DNA of 64,000 nucleotides from Azolla caroliniana (Eukaryota; Polypodiophyta), in contig JBHGNT010000001.1 of assembly GCA_043228905.1 (NCBI GenBank), forward strand, positions 27,156,001 through 27,220,000, in the 5' to 3' direction. Below, one piece after another: positions 46,728-57,954 of the stretch. A program made the position numbers and the translations under genes. Every line of letters begins with the position of its first letter. The first letter of the stretch is position 1. The notes under the pieces were generated by a model that saw nothing but the letters and a program-made list of their open reading frames with translations, did not search any database and had not been told where the DNA came from.

Positions 46728-46735
46728 GTTTGGTT

Positions 46736-48587
46736 AACGCTCTAGAAGACAAGCGTATTACGGTCATTGTGTGAGAAGCTACACGCAAATTGGTGATTTT
46801 CTCAATGAAAATAACACTACAAAACAAAAGTATTGAAATGGAAATGGGCACTTTCAAAAAGGTCATATAAATTATGGCATGTGTCTATTTTTGTATGATT
46901 CCATTTTGAATGTGGGGATACCCCAAGGTGATTTTGCGAGCAAATCAGTGAATTGAGTTGGCAAACTTTCATAAAACATTTGTATTGGGTGTTATTGTAA
47001 TTTGAATTTGTCCATAAAAAGAGAATTAAAAAGCATGTCACTTTACGTTACCTTAGTCATATTCCATGAAGGATATTCTTGGTGAAAATAAGAAAATTGG
47101 AGATTTTTGGTAATGGAGCTCGAATTATTCCACCTTTTTGCTCTCTAGTCTTGACTCTCAACCCTATGTCAAAGAACATGTGTTGTTCTCCCAATATTGC
47201 CTTATTGCTAAAAGTGTATTGATATGTGTATATTGTCATAACATGAACCTGCAAAAGGGTGACAATGTGGTTGGAACGTGGGTCATGGGAAAACCAAGAA
47301 AAAGTCCTTCCTCTTTGTTCACCATGATATAGTAGGGAAATGTTGTGATACAAGCATTGCTAGGAATTGAGGCTAATGAAAGTCATATAGGATTCACCTA
47401 ATTCTCAATCAACAATTTAGATTGCAGCCTTGTTGATAGACAACATAAAAGTTGATAGATAGTCTAGGTTGCTTGAAAATCTTCATCGAATCGATTTTGA
47501 TTTGCACTTTGCAAGGTGTTCTTAATAAATTGGAGGTCATGTTGATGCTTGATTGTTAATGTCTTGAGGTTTAGCATGCTTGAGAAGTAAGGAGTGTAGT
47601 TGGAAATGAAAAAATGAACTTGCTTTAAAGAGAAGTGTCAGAAATATGGAAATTCATCAGTGTATTGATAAATGTTAGAAATAAGCTCACAATAGGTTTA
47701 GGGGTAGGATTGAGTGAGCATTTTAAATATCATTTTTGGTTATTAAGAAGGGGTTTTCTTGTTCAAGCATTGTTTACAAGGTGTATATAAGAATAACATA
47801 AATACAGAAAATTAGCTGCGGGACAAGTTTGTAATAATCCTCTTACAAAACCAAAGTAGTTGAATGTCAATAAACCTAAGCACACTCAAGATATTGCTTT
47901 TTGGTTGGCTTATAAAGATGTTATTACTCACATTCCCCTTTAAAGTAAACAATACTTGTATATGAACTTTAGCATGTCAAAAATAAAAGAAAAAATATGT
48001 GGTCCACTTCAAATAACATCGTCTAGCATAGAAAATAACCATGAGGTAGCATTCTCCTTCAAAGAACAAAAGATGTTTGGGTTGTTAAACAAAATGTGTT
48101 ATTCTTATAATTGAAAATAACAAAATATTGTTGATGATCTATACTTTCACATCAGAATGATCGACATCGGTGATATGCATGAATGCTCACATTATATGCT
48201 ACTTACGAGTATTAGGTAAGGTGTCAGGGAGAGTTACGAAGGTAGAGAATCTATTTGAATGCCTTCAAGTATTTCGATTTGGGTACATGTAAATTGTAAG
48301 GTTGTAACCGTTAAAGCCAAAGTGGGCTATACCCTCATTTTTGTGAGTTTAAAGCTCCATATCGCGGATACACTAGTAAAGTGAAGCATAATTCAAGGCG
48401 AGCCAAACATTCACTTTCATTATTTCTAGAAAAATAAATAATTTGAAAGGCTCGCAAAATAGGTGGGGACAAGATTGCATCCCATGCTTTGTGGTTTCTT
48501 TGTCTCTTTCTTCAATTGCATGCGAGGCAAGTGAAATGTTGGATGGATATCCAAAAGCAAAAGATTGGGTTATAGATGGACATAATA
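46736..48587. other. Intergenic DNA
   Basis: No recognisable gene. Open frames near 47057-47353 are short and lack domains. The sequence at 48373-48590 continues into the tandem triplication and carries an open minus-strand frame without known homology. Confidence 0.5.
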
Positions 48588-49208
48588 TATAAAGCAAAGG
48601 GTTGAACGACACAATACATTTGAGTTGTTCATCATGCCCCAAGAGATTCCTTAGAGAATGAGGCGTTGTTTCAATTCTTATTGTCACATCTTGAGAAATA
48701 TATAGAGGCTGATACACCACATGCCATACTTACATATAATGCACAAAACTTGAAAGCCATCTACTTCCCTAAATAGATGAACTTCACTCGCCCGTATAAA
48801 GCAAAGGGTTGGACTACACAATACATTTGAGTTGTTCATCATGCCCCAAGAGATTCCTTAGAGAATGAGGCGTTGTTTCAATTCTTATTGTCACATCTTG
48901 AGAAATATATAGAGGCTGATACACCACATGCCATACTTACATATAATGCACAAAACTTGAAAGCCATCTACTTCCCTAAATAGATGAACTTCACTCGCCC
49001 GTATAAAGCAAAGGGTTGGACTACACAATACATTTGAGTTGTTCATCATGCCCCAAGAGATTCCTTAGAGAATGAGGCGTTGTTTCAATTCTTATTGTCA
49101 CATCTTGAGAAATATATAGAGGCTGATACACCACATGCCATACTTACATATAATGCACAAAACTTGAAAGCCATCTACTTCCCTAAATAGATGAACTTCA
49201 CTCACCCG
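48588..49208. repeat. Three tandem copies of a 207-bp unit
   Basis: Units begin TATAAAGCAAAGGGTTG at 48588, 48795 and 49002. Copies differ at only a few positions (GAACGACAC versus GGACTACAC near the start, CTCGCCC versus CTCACCC at the end). Such identity points to a very recent expansion, or to an assembly effect. Each unit contains ATGAGGCGTTGTTTCAATTC and ends with TAGATGAACTTCACTC. Confidence 0.97.
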
Positions 49209-50658
49209 TACATAATACGACTCATCCCTTTGTTTGGCATCCAAGTCATTATCATTCATATAACTTTTCTCACTTGCTCTTCAAGTACTCGTGATAAGAC
49301 TGAATGACTACATATTCGTGAACGTGTTCATGAGCTCGAGTACCACACTCTATTGCAATGCTTAAGCTTTGACTAGGTTCACAATATCTTGTCAACACAT
49401 TTTCAATGGTGACCTATTAGTCTAGGGATTAAATGGTAGTTACGAAAGTAAAATCCTTAAACATCAAGAGTTCTCAAATGTAAAAATGTTCCACGTTAGT
49501 CCCATTAGTCTTATTTGGCATCCAAAAGCGATAGTACTGTAAGTTCAACAAAACAATGAACCAAAAACTGAAAGTTACCTAATCATCATTTGGAAACTTA
49601 TATCCCAAAAACCATTTGTATATAAATGTCCATACTTTGGGACTTCGAAGACAATGGAGACAATAGAATCAATTTGGGGTTTCTACAAAGTAAGGTTTGC
49701 AAGGTTGTCAAAGTTTGTGGAAACATTTTTATGGGTTTCCAACCTTTTTGTTAGTCCATCTAATTTTGTTTCACATCTCTTTGCTAAGGATCATGTGAGG
49801 AGGGGAACAAAGCGTAACATGTGTTTGTTTGCAAATTGCACGAATGAAATGCATATAAAGATTGGTGATGATCATAACAAACACAACATTATTGAGGATG
49901 TGAAAACAATTTAGGATGAAAATTAGATTAAGGTCGTATTAGGGGGGAGTAGGAGACTTTCTTTACGATGGTACAAAAGAGAATCGAAAATTGTGGACTA
50001 GTAAAGGGGAGAAGGAGAGAGCATTTTATATGGAGCTCTTTCTTAGGGCTTAAGTGAGAGTGACAGTTTTGACCTACACAATGAAATGGTTCATAGTATT
50101 GAACTACATAAAAGAATATTGAAAATATTGTGCTAATTTCGAAGTGGGGCTTCAACGATATGAAAAAGGGCTTTACAAGGAGGGGGGGAATGGTTTAGAG
50201 GGGTAAAAAAGAGTTTGGTGAGCCTATAAAAGGGCAAGGGAGAAGAACAATATTAGAGACAAAACATCGGGAAACTATGTATACAAACATAGGGACAATA
50301 TGATTCAACGATAATGAAGGGCATCTGATGTGACTCTAAATGGGTAACAATAGCCAAGTACACTTGTCAATCAAGAAATGGGCTATATAACAGTGATGTG
50401 AGTGGCGTGATCGCCGAGAGACCAAGAGATATGATGAAAGGAGCGTCGCGATGTTTGTAAAATGTCGATTATTTACTACGGAGAACATGAAAAAAAACAC
50501 TTCCTAAGAATACTCTATAGCCCAAAAAAGTAGTCTTGAAGTCAGTGAAGTTGATTCAATTTGGGATTTCGGGTGAATGAGAGAGATAGATAGATAGAGA
50601 TAGATAGATAGATAGATTATATTATCGTCTTCGGAGATCAAATATGACCTATGAGACC

Positions 50659-50716
<58 letters not shown>

Positions 50717-51678
50717 AGAAGCATATAGACAACAATTTGTCCTACGAGAACAAAACCTAGAATGGAAAGTGGATTACAATGGGGGGGAATGAGCATTATT
50801 AGAATGAGATTCTAAAAAAACTCTTAAAAGAAAGATCAATTGAATATTGGGTTAGAACTTAGAATCAATCACTCTACCCTCTCATTATTTTGCAAAGAGG
50901 TTGACCTGACCCTAGGGGTGGTGGGGTAGGCATAATATATAACATACCCCATCATGGTCAAGACAACAAACACTTGACTTCAGGCACACAAAAAAAAAGT
51001 GTATGTGGGGCTCTCCCATTCTTCCACCAATGGATTATGGCCACCAATTTTACCTTCTTTCACCAATGGTCATCCAAAAGGAAAGTTTTGTCTAGTTGAC
51101 CCATGGGTTTCCATCAATTTGATGGCTTACTTTTGCTACAGAGATATATTGATTAATGCAAAACATTAGAAAGATAGATATGCATACATATATCATTATA
51201 TGTAATATTTTTTTTTTATATATGTCTTAAGCTAAGAATGGAAGGAAAATGCATGGTAATGGGATTAGAACTTTTGATCAATGCAAACATTAGACACAGA
51301 ACATTATAATTCAATCCCTTCTCTCACACAACTTTTGATCAATGCAAACATTTAGTAGTCTGACATATAATTCAATCCTTTCATCTCACAGCTTAAATCA
51401 TGTGTGTTTTTTCCATTTTATGTACAAAATCAGAGAAGAAGCTCAACTAAGTTTTTAGTTAAAACTAATGTGTTATGGTGTAATGAAGCCAAAAACCATA
51501 GCCATGATCAGAAATGGCAGTGTCTCATGCCTTAAAACAAACCAATAAGATGATGATTATGAAGAAGAAACAGGAGCAGAAGCAGAAAATTTTCTCAGGC
51601 CAAAATTGGTATGTAGAATAGAAAGAGAAATTGCTTTTTTTGGGGGGATGGAGGGGGGGAGTTTTCCCATAGCTATGA
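49209..51678. other. Intergenic DNA upstream of nothing recognised, 3' of the membrane-protein gene
   Basis: No gene recognised. An 86-codon frame at 49654-49914 has no domain. GATA and GA microsatellites lie at 50585-50713. An imperfect direct repeat with TTTTGATCAATGCAAACAT occurs at about 51271 and 51331. The last few hundred bases probably include the 3' untranslated region of the minus-strand gene that follows. Confidence 0.5.
50585..50713 (-). repeat. Dispersed repeat terminus flanked by GATA and GA microsatellites
   Basis: A (GATA)n tract up to about 50616, then a unique block that reads on the minus strand GGTCATATTTGATCTCCGAA followed by GACGATAATATAAT, then (GA)n to 50713. The block matches the one at 9238-9290 closely. 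Simple repeats lie on both sides here. Confidence 0.6.
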
Positions 51679-52713
51679 TCATGCTTTGCAAGTTCCAAGT
51701 TTTTCTTCAAGCTTCTGGATCCTAGCTTGCATTAGGCTTTCAGAGCTCTGCAGGAGCCTTATCTCAGATTCCAGGGCCGATGTTCGATCCCTCTCCACCA
51801 TTACCATCCTGAGAAGGTCTTGTATGAGAGAATCACTCCGAGAGGTGAAGCCATTAGAAGCAGCAGTAGTAGTAGAAGTAGAAGTAAAAGGAGAAGATGC
51901 AGGTGGAGGTGTTGATGGCGATGGCGATGGCGATGGCGAAGGGTTTCTAAACATATTATATGTAGAAGAAGAAGAAGAAGAAGAAGGATCCATGGAGGAA
52001 GCGGAAGAGAAGGAAGAGGGATCCATGGAAGGCGGGGGTTTGTTGATTCCTGAGTCTCTTCTCCTGCTCATCATCTCCAGGTATTCGACCCTTCCCTTGA
52101 GGAAATTCTCAGAGATTTGGAGCACTCGGATCTCATTCTCCAGGAACAAGGTCCGCTCCCTCTCGCCATGGACAACTCTCTGGGTGTCCATGACAAGGAC
52201 CTCCAAGGACTCGCACTTGGCTTCATACGCACCTCTGAGGCCATCATATGCGCCTCCATCCTCGTACAGCAGAGTGTAATGGCCATCGCTGTTACTGTTA
52301 CTGCTGCTGGACCTTGACCTTGACCTAGACCTAGAACTGGTTGAGCTGGAGATGCCTTTGAATTGCTTGCTCGTCTTCCTGCCATTGCCATTGTAGTTGT
52401 AATTGCTGGTTTTCGCTGCAAACGCCGGATCACTGTCGTCTTCATCCACGCGCCGGAAGATTCCCCCGAGTCCACCTGTGATCTTCCCTGCATACGGTAT
52501 GAAGACGATGCAACTGACACTCACCAGAAGGAGGTAGACCAGGTAGGCTGAGGAAGGTTGGTTAGGGTTTGCAGAGAAGGAGGATGATCTGCGAGGGAAT
52601 GGATCGTTGAAGCTCCTTCCTCCTCCTCCTCCTGCTCCTCCTCCTGTTGTGCTGCCGGTGTCTCCATTGCTGCCATTACTGTTGTTATTCACATCCCTTT
52701 TCATCTTCATCAT
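51679..52713 (-). CDS. Uncharacterised single-pass membrane protein with duplicated coiled-coil module
   Basis: An open frame read from the MMKMKRDVNNN start gives 344 residues. A longer in-frame start at 52866 would add 51 residues encoded by a TATG microsatellite, an Asp run and Lys/Gln runs, which looks like untranslated leader. In the shorter numbering, a Gly/Asn-rich N-terminus is followed by one hydrophobic segment (about 57-73, YLVYLLLVSVSCIVFIP), Ser/Arg-rich low complexity, a first coiled coil (about 184-213), a Ser/Pro-rich linker and a second coiled coil at the C-terminus (about 307-336). The two coiled coils are related: ERERTLFLENEIRVLQ and ERDRTSALESEIRLLQ. I recognise no named family; a membrane-anchored scaffold or tether is one reading, but that is a guess. 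Repetitive codons make the start and some linker lengths uncertain. Confidence 0.7.
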   Translation of the reverse strand: MMKMKRDVNNNSNGSNGDTGSTTGGGAGGGGGRSFNDPFPRRSSSFSANPNQPSSAYLVYLLLVSVSCIVFIPYAGKITGGLGGIFRRVDEDDSDPAFAAKTSNYNYNGNGRKTSKQFKGISSSTSSRSRSRSRSSSSNSNSDGHYTLLYEDGGAYDGLRGAYEAKCESLEVLVMDTQRVVHGERERTLFLENEIRVLQISENFLKGRVEYLEMMSRRRDSGINKPPPSMDPSSFSSASSMDPSSSSSSSTYNMFRNPSPSPSPSPSTPPPASSPFTSTSTTTAASNGFTSRSDSLIQDLLRMVMVERDRTSALESEIRLLQSSESLMQARIQKLEEKLGTCKA

Positions 52714-53157
52714 CTTCTTCTTCTGCTTCTTCTGCTTCTTCTGCTGCTTCTTGTAACCATGTATGTATGGTCTGTGCTCTGCCTCTTCTATGGTAGCATC
52801 ATCACTCTCATTATCATCATCATCATCATTCAAGCAAACATACACAACATACACATACACATACACAGAAAGAATGTCTGTGGCTTATCTGTCTGTCTCT
52901 CTGAATCTGAGCTTTTTACACCATTATTGTATGCATGCATGCATATATATGTATGTATATGTATAATGTTCTCTCTTGTTTTTTGGTTTGAATTTGTGCA
53001 GAATCCCAAAGAGAGAGAGACAGAGATAGAGGGGGGGGTTTATGTCTATCAATCAATCAATCTAAAATATATATATATGTATGTATGTATGTAGTGTAAT
53101 GTTTGGGGTATAGCTACTTTTCTACTTGGTCTTACAGAAGGTTTAGAGGCCTACTTA

Positions 53158-53191
<34 letters not shown>

Positions 53192-54180
53192 TTACAATTT
53201 ACTGCAGTTTATTACTTACACACATACATACTTACTACAACACCTCCTCCTACTTCCTCTCTCTCTGTCTGTCTCTTTTGCCCTACACTTTTTGTGCTAT
53301 AAAACCTGCACCAATTGAATAAGAGAGAGAGAGCAGAGCAGAGCAGAACAGAACAGAGAGATCTCTGTGTTTTCTTTTCCTTCTTCCCCTAACTACAACC
53401 AAACAAAGACATAGTAACTAAAAATAAATAATAATTAGAGAGGCACTTACATATTTAGTAATGGTAGTAGTAGTAGTAAGTTTAGTAACTGGGAGATCTG
53501 GTTGCAACAATTTTTGTTCTGTTCCCCAAAAAAAACCAAAACAAACAAGAATAAACCCCAAAAAAGAAACCCTAATAATTACAGGGCAAAGAATGAACAA
53601 CAAGGTACTGGAAATTTGTAGTTTTTCTCTTTCTTTGCTTCCTTTTTTTTGTTTTTTGTTTTTTGCTACTTTCAAAATTTTGAAATTGTAGCACCTGCTT
53701 ACAAACATACATGGTTTATTATTAATTGAGATTGATTCATTTTAAAACCTGTTTTTTTTTGCTTTTTCTGTCTTCTTAAATTAAACATTGAGAAAACCAA
53801 AAGTAAGCCAAATTAAATAAATATGTTAGGTTTGTTAAATTTTGTTTTTCTTTTTTCTTTTTACAGTTTGTTTTTCACTTCTTCTTCTTCTTCTTCTTTT
53901 TTACAACTTTCAAAATCAGCAATAAAAAAACAAAACATTTTCAGCTGCTGCTCATTGAGAAAGCAAAAAGCAAAAAAAGCAAAGCCAAGACACAACTATG
54001 TACTGCATTGGTTCCAAGTTTTTCAAAAATATTTTAAAGAATCAAACCCCTTCCCTCCCTCCCTCCCTCCCTGCACAGTTTCATAAAACTTTGTACCCTA
54101 AAACTAAACCCCAAAAAACACAAACTACACAAAAGTTCTGTCTATCTATGACAATCCCCCCCCCCCCAAACCCATAATGA
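52714..54180 (-). promoter_or_regulatory. Leader and promoter region of the membrane-protein gene
   Basis: Upstream DNA of the minus-strand gene. It is unusually rich in simple sequence: TATG/CACATA tracts (52840-53100), (ACT)n (53161-53190), CT tracts, (TTC)n near 53880 and (CCCT)n at about 54053-54072. No TATA box was assigned. No second gene recognised. Confidence 0.4.
53161..53190. repeat. (ACT)10 microsatellite
   Basis: Ten uninterrupted ACT trinucleotides. A poly-Tyr frame across it is an artefact. Confidence 0.95.
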
Positions 54181-57004
54181 TATTACATACATATATCATT
54201 ATATGTATATCTTTATGTATTGTTAGATGTGTTTTCGCAAACTCGTTTGGTTGCCTTGAACTGAAGACCTCCGTTGTTCAATGGTGCTTGCCCCTAACTT
54301 GCAATCAATCACATTCACAACAACCGAATGACCATTGCCTGAATGCATCGCACACTACAAAATTAGAAGAATGTGGTATTGTCGAATCGATGTCTTCCCT
54401 TGACCCACTATGCCAACCCCAATCAAATCACATTCGTGAGTAGGCCATAGTGTTAAGATGTTCAGGAATTCCTAGGAGTGGAGTGACAATGTTGATGGTG
54501 CGCACTTTCTTTGAGGCATATTCTATGTGTACCGCCTCATTCATGCAACCCATCAGTCCAAGTTGTGGCCTCTAAGTTAGATCCATTGACTTCTCGAAAA
54601 AAGAGGAGGTAAGGTCCAACCGTCGTTTCTTGAGAGGTCGTCCATCACACTATCCCCATAATTGGCCGCATGTTTTGTAGCGGGAACATGGTCCAACACT
54701 TTAGAAATGGCACTTGTGGGCTTTATGTATATAGTTCCATATTTAAAAAGTTACAAAGTTACAACTAATCCTGGGTACTTACAAAGCATTATAGGTGCTT
54801 AGCACAATTATGAGGAAGAAGACATTAAATGTATGATCTCTACTAATTGGCATCCCTAATCATCCATACTACAAATATTGTTATTTCACATTGGAGGATT
54901 GGGTGTTCTTTTGTTTGGATTCCAAGATAACACAACACAAATAACTCTTAACAATCATATCTTTACTCTTGGAGGATAGGTTTTTCTTATGTTGGTTGTT
55001 AAGTTTTTATCATGATGCACCACAGTGTATTCCTTCAACAAAAGTTAATATCATTGCTTAATCTATGATGGACAATGATAAGCGAACAAATAAGATAAAT
55101 ATACATTAGAAGGATGTTTACGTGAACTTGAATTGAAGACGTGGCACTTTATATTTGATGGAATGATTCATATAAAACAAAGACAATAGATTATTGTAAT
55201 AGTTAACCCATCAATATACTTGATTGCATTATAGGAACGAACAAATTGCTAGATCGTATTAGCAATAGAGCATTACAAATTACAAGGAGTGAGGAGCATG
55301 TGGTCTCAAATCTTTATTATTTATGTACATTACATACAATGACCTTAAGTCAAGAAAGGTTGGGTACAAAACTTAGAACTGCCTAGGCCCTAGAGGCATT
55401 TCATATCATGTTCAAGTTTGCAACATTTCAAAACATATAGAAAGTTAAAAGACATGTTCATTGTTGACAAACTACTTTATTGTGTTATTATGTACATCAA
55501 TGTGACTAATAGCGTTTCATTAAAAAATTGTATAGCCTTCATATACATACATGGATGTTCCATACCAAAACAATGAGGAGTGTGTCAAATTGTACCCATG
55601 TAGACCTTAGTTTATTTTAGGGATAGGGAGAATAGAAATCTTCCAAGAAGGCAAACCAAAATGTCACTCATCTCTAGAACAATCTTGGAAGGTCCAAGTT
55701 TTGCATGTCACTAACATAACATTTGCAACATATTTTGTGCGCATTAACCTATCTTTGTAGTTAATGTTGTACATTCTTGAGAATTTGTGTAGATATGGTA
55801 CTGTAACTTTGATATCAAAGTTTCGTGATATCAACAATCCTTACTCAAGAATTTCACTAGTATGTCCTTGCTTCTTGCACTATGTACACAAACATATATG
55901 TAATCATGTGTCAAGGTCCACGAACAAAGGGCTAACATTGTCCATGTAGCATTAAACCATTGTTTCCAGTCTCATAAATGAAAATAAAAGGAGTAAAAAA
56001 AATCTAGGGCCCTTAAGTCACCAAAATTTATACAACAAACACAATAAAGCTAAGTACAATCCTCTTATTACCACTTGCCTTCAATGAGATAAAGCAATGA
56101 AAGAGTTTGTTTGAAAAGAGAATGATTCCCCTCTAAGTGTCAATTGTTTTATTATAATCCATAACGTTATCGTGAGGTGCGTATCTTCTAGTACGATCTC
56201 ATTGAATGTTTGAAAAGAACCCTTGTTAAGTGTAATTCCTAACACTTCTCACCTTTTAATCATGCACTATGAGGTGAAAGCATTTGGCCAAATTTGAGAA
56301 AATGTTCACACAAAAATCTTCGAATTTGCCAAATTTCACCTCACATCACTCTTCAAACTTCTAAATACGAGTATTTCAAATAGGTTGGTGAACATGGGTT
56401 TTCTCTTCAACAACAACGAGTTATTCCCATCATCTCTAAAGCAGTGATTTCTATCGATTTGACTTTTGGTATCCCTCTATGTGTTTCTCTAATATTGGCA
56501 TTTGTATTCTATAATAACATATCCCTCTATGCTTGAACACTCTCTTACCAATTTTCAATGGGCATCTGCTCATATAATGACGACTCACCAATTTATGGGT
56601 TTGTCCATCCTTTCTCCTCCCATTGGACATGAAGGTATTGGTCTTCTATAACTAACGAAGCTCTCTTACTAGATCTTCAAGGGGCCGCACCCCTTGTAAT
56701 GATTCCGACCATTTAATAAATTGCGTGCTACTCATCCAAGTAACACAATGACATTGGCCTAAACATCATTTATTAGTCTCCGTCTGTGTCTTAAGGAACC
56801 TCTTGCTTGTCATGATGTCTATTATTTATTGAACTATTATGTTTCTCTCTCTCTCTCTCTCTCTCTCGATACATGTGATGACACTAGTCTTGGATCGAAT
56901 TTTATTGACTTTCCCTAGGATTTAATAACTCGGGACGTTACTATTCTCTGCTTATATTGTATATAAATGACAATATCATTTTTAAACTAGGATCATCTCA
57001 ATAA
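54181..57004. other. Intergenic DNA
   Basis: No protein gene recognised. A weak two-copy pattern lies at about 56490-56700, with TTCTATAATAAC or TTCTATAACTAAC followed by CTCTTAC and ATCTTCAAGGGG or TTTTCAATGGG. A (CT)n tract lies at 56841-56867. Confidence 0.5.
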
Positions 57005-57076
57005 GGATCCGTGGCGCAATGGTAGCGCGTCTGACTCCAGATCAGAAGGTTGCGTGTTCGATTCACGTCGGGTTCA
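57005..57076 (+). tRNA. tRNA-Trp (anticodon CCA)
   Basis: A 72-base intronless cloverleaf. The acceptor arm GGATCCG pairs with CGGGTTC, followed by discriminator A. The D-arm has GCGCAATGGTAGCGC. The anticodon stem is TCTGA/TCAGA with loop CTCCAGA, anticodon CCA at 57037-57039. The T-arm has GTTCGATTC, the internal B-box promoter. It matches the plant nuclear-type tRNA-Trp, not the plastid type. CCA is not encoded. A short T-run (TCCTTTTG, about 57086-57093) can serve as the RNA polymerase III terminator. Confidence 0.97.
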
Positions 57077-57954
57077 GTTAATACTCTCCTTTTGTAAAAA
57101 GTGCACAACTTTTGCGATCAAAAGATTTTGATAACGTATCTCCCATCTCTTTCTCTCTCTCTTCCCCCGCATGTATGTACTGTTTGATTTCCTTTTTGAT
57201 GTTTAATATAAAATACAATAGATGATCCGTGATAAGAAGATCTGAAAAGATTTTGCGTGTTCTTTCATCTCCCTTTTTTTAGATACAAAGATGAATTACG
57301 ATAAAATGGTCATGAAATTATGCATAACTTTAAGATTCATCTCTCATCATTAGATTTAATTAGACACATACCATGTGTAAGTGTACGTGTACATATGAAA
57401 TGTGACTATTAATGGTTCATTCTAGAAGGATACTAGAAATCTATATTTCTCTTATTACCTCATGAGTCAAACAACCAACTAGTCTATACATTTAACTGTA
57501 TGCTACATAGATGTACAAAATGTTGTCTGACAGAGAGTGAATTAATTGAACTTCATTAAATGGAGGTCTACATATCCTCGAAATTGTGCACAAATACATC
57601 ATTCCATTTTCACCCACAAATGGGTCGTGTAGTAGATAACATACACTAACTAGTCGCAAAGCTATGAATCATTATGGGTTCGAATTAACCATTGTTGATC
57701 CTTCAAGCATTAAGGATTATAAACATATGAGAAAAGGTCTATATATTGCAGCCATCTCATCGTTCATAGAGATTGGAGTAGATCAACCCGAGCATGCATT
57801 TGATTATATCCTTCCTACATGGCTAATGTGAATAATGATGTCTTTAACCCCACAAGAAATGAGATTTCTGCAAATATTTTGTTAGTGTACATAATGCAGG
57901 TATTTACAAATGTATTATAAAATGGGGGCTCTCTTCTCTCTGAACACACCACTA
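57077..57954. other. Spacer between tRNA-Trp and the trihelix gene 3' end
   Basis: AT-rich. Its right part should contain the 3' untranslated region of the minus-strand trihelix gene. No other feature recognised. Confidence 0.55.

Noticed and set aside
48373-48720. 115-codon minus-strand frame at the edge of the tandem repeat
   Set aside because: No domain recognised; it extends into the 207-bp unit and is not kept as a feature.
51679-52866. Full 395-residue reading of the minus-strand membrane-protein frame from the ATG at 52866
   Set aside because: The first 51 residues are encoded by a TATG microsatellite and by Asp, Lys and Gln runs and look like leader; the MMKMKRD start is preferred, though not proven.
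57005-57076. Plastid-derived tRNA-Trp
   Set aside because: The sequence has the nuclear-type acceptor and D-arm, not the plastid trnW sequence, and no adjoining plastid DNA is present.
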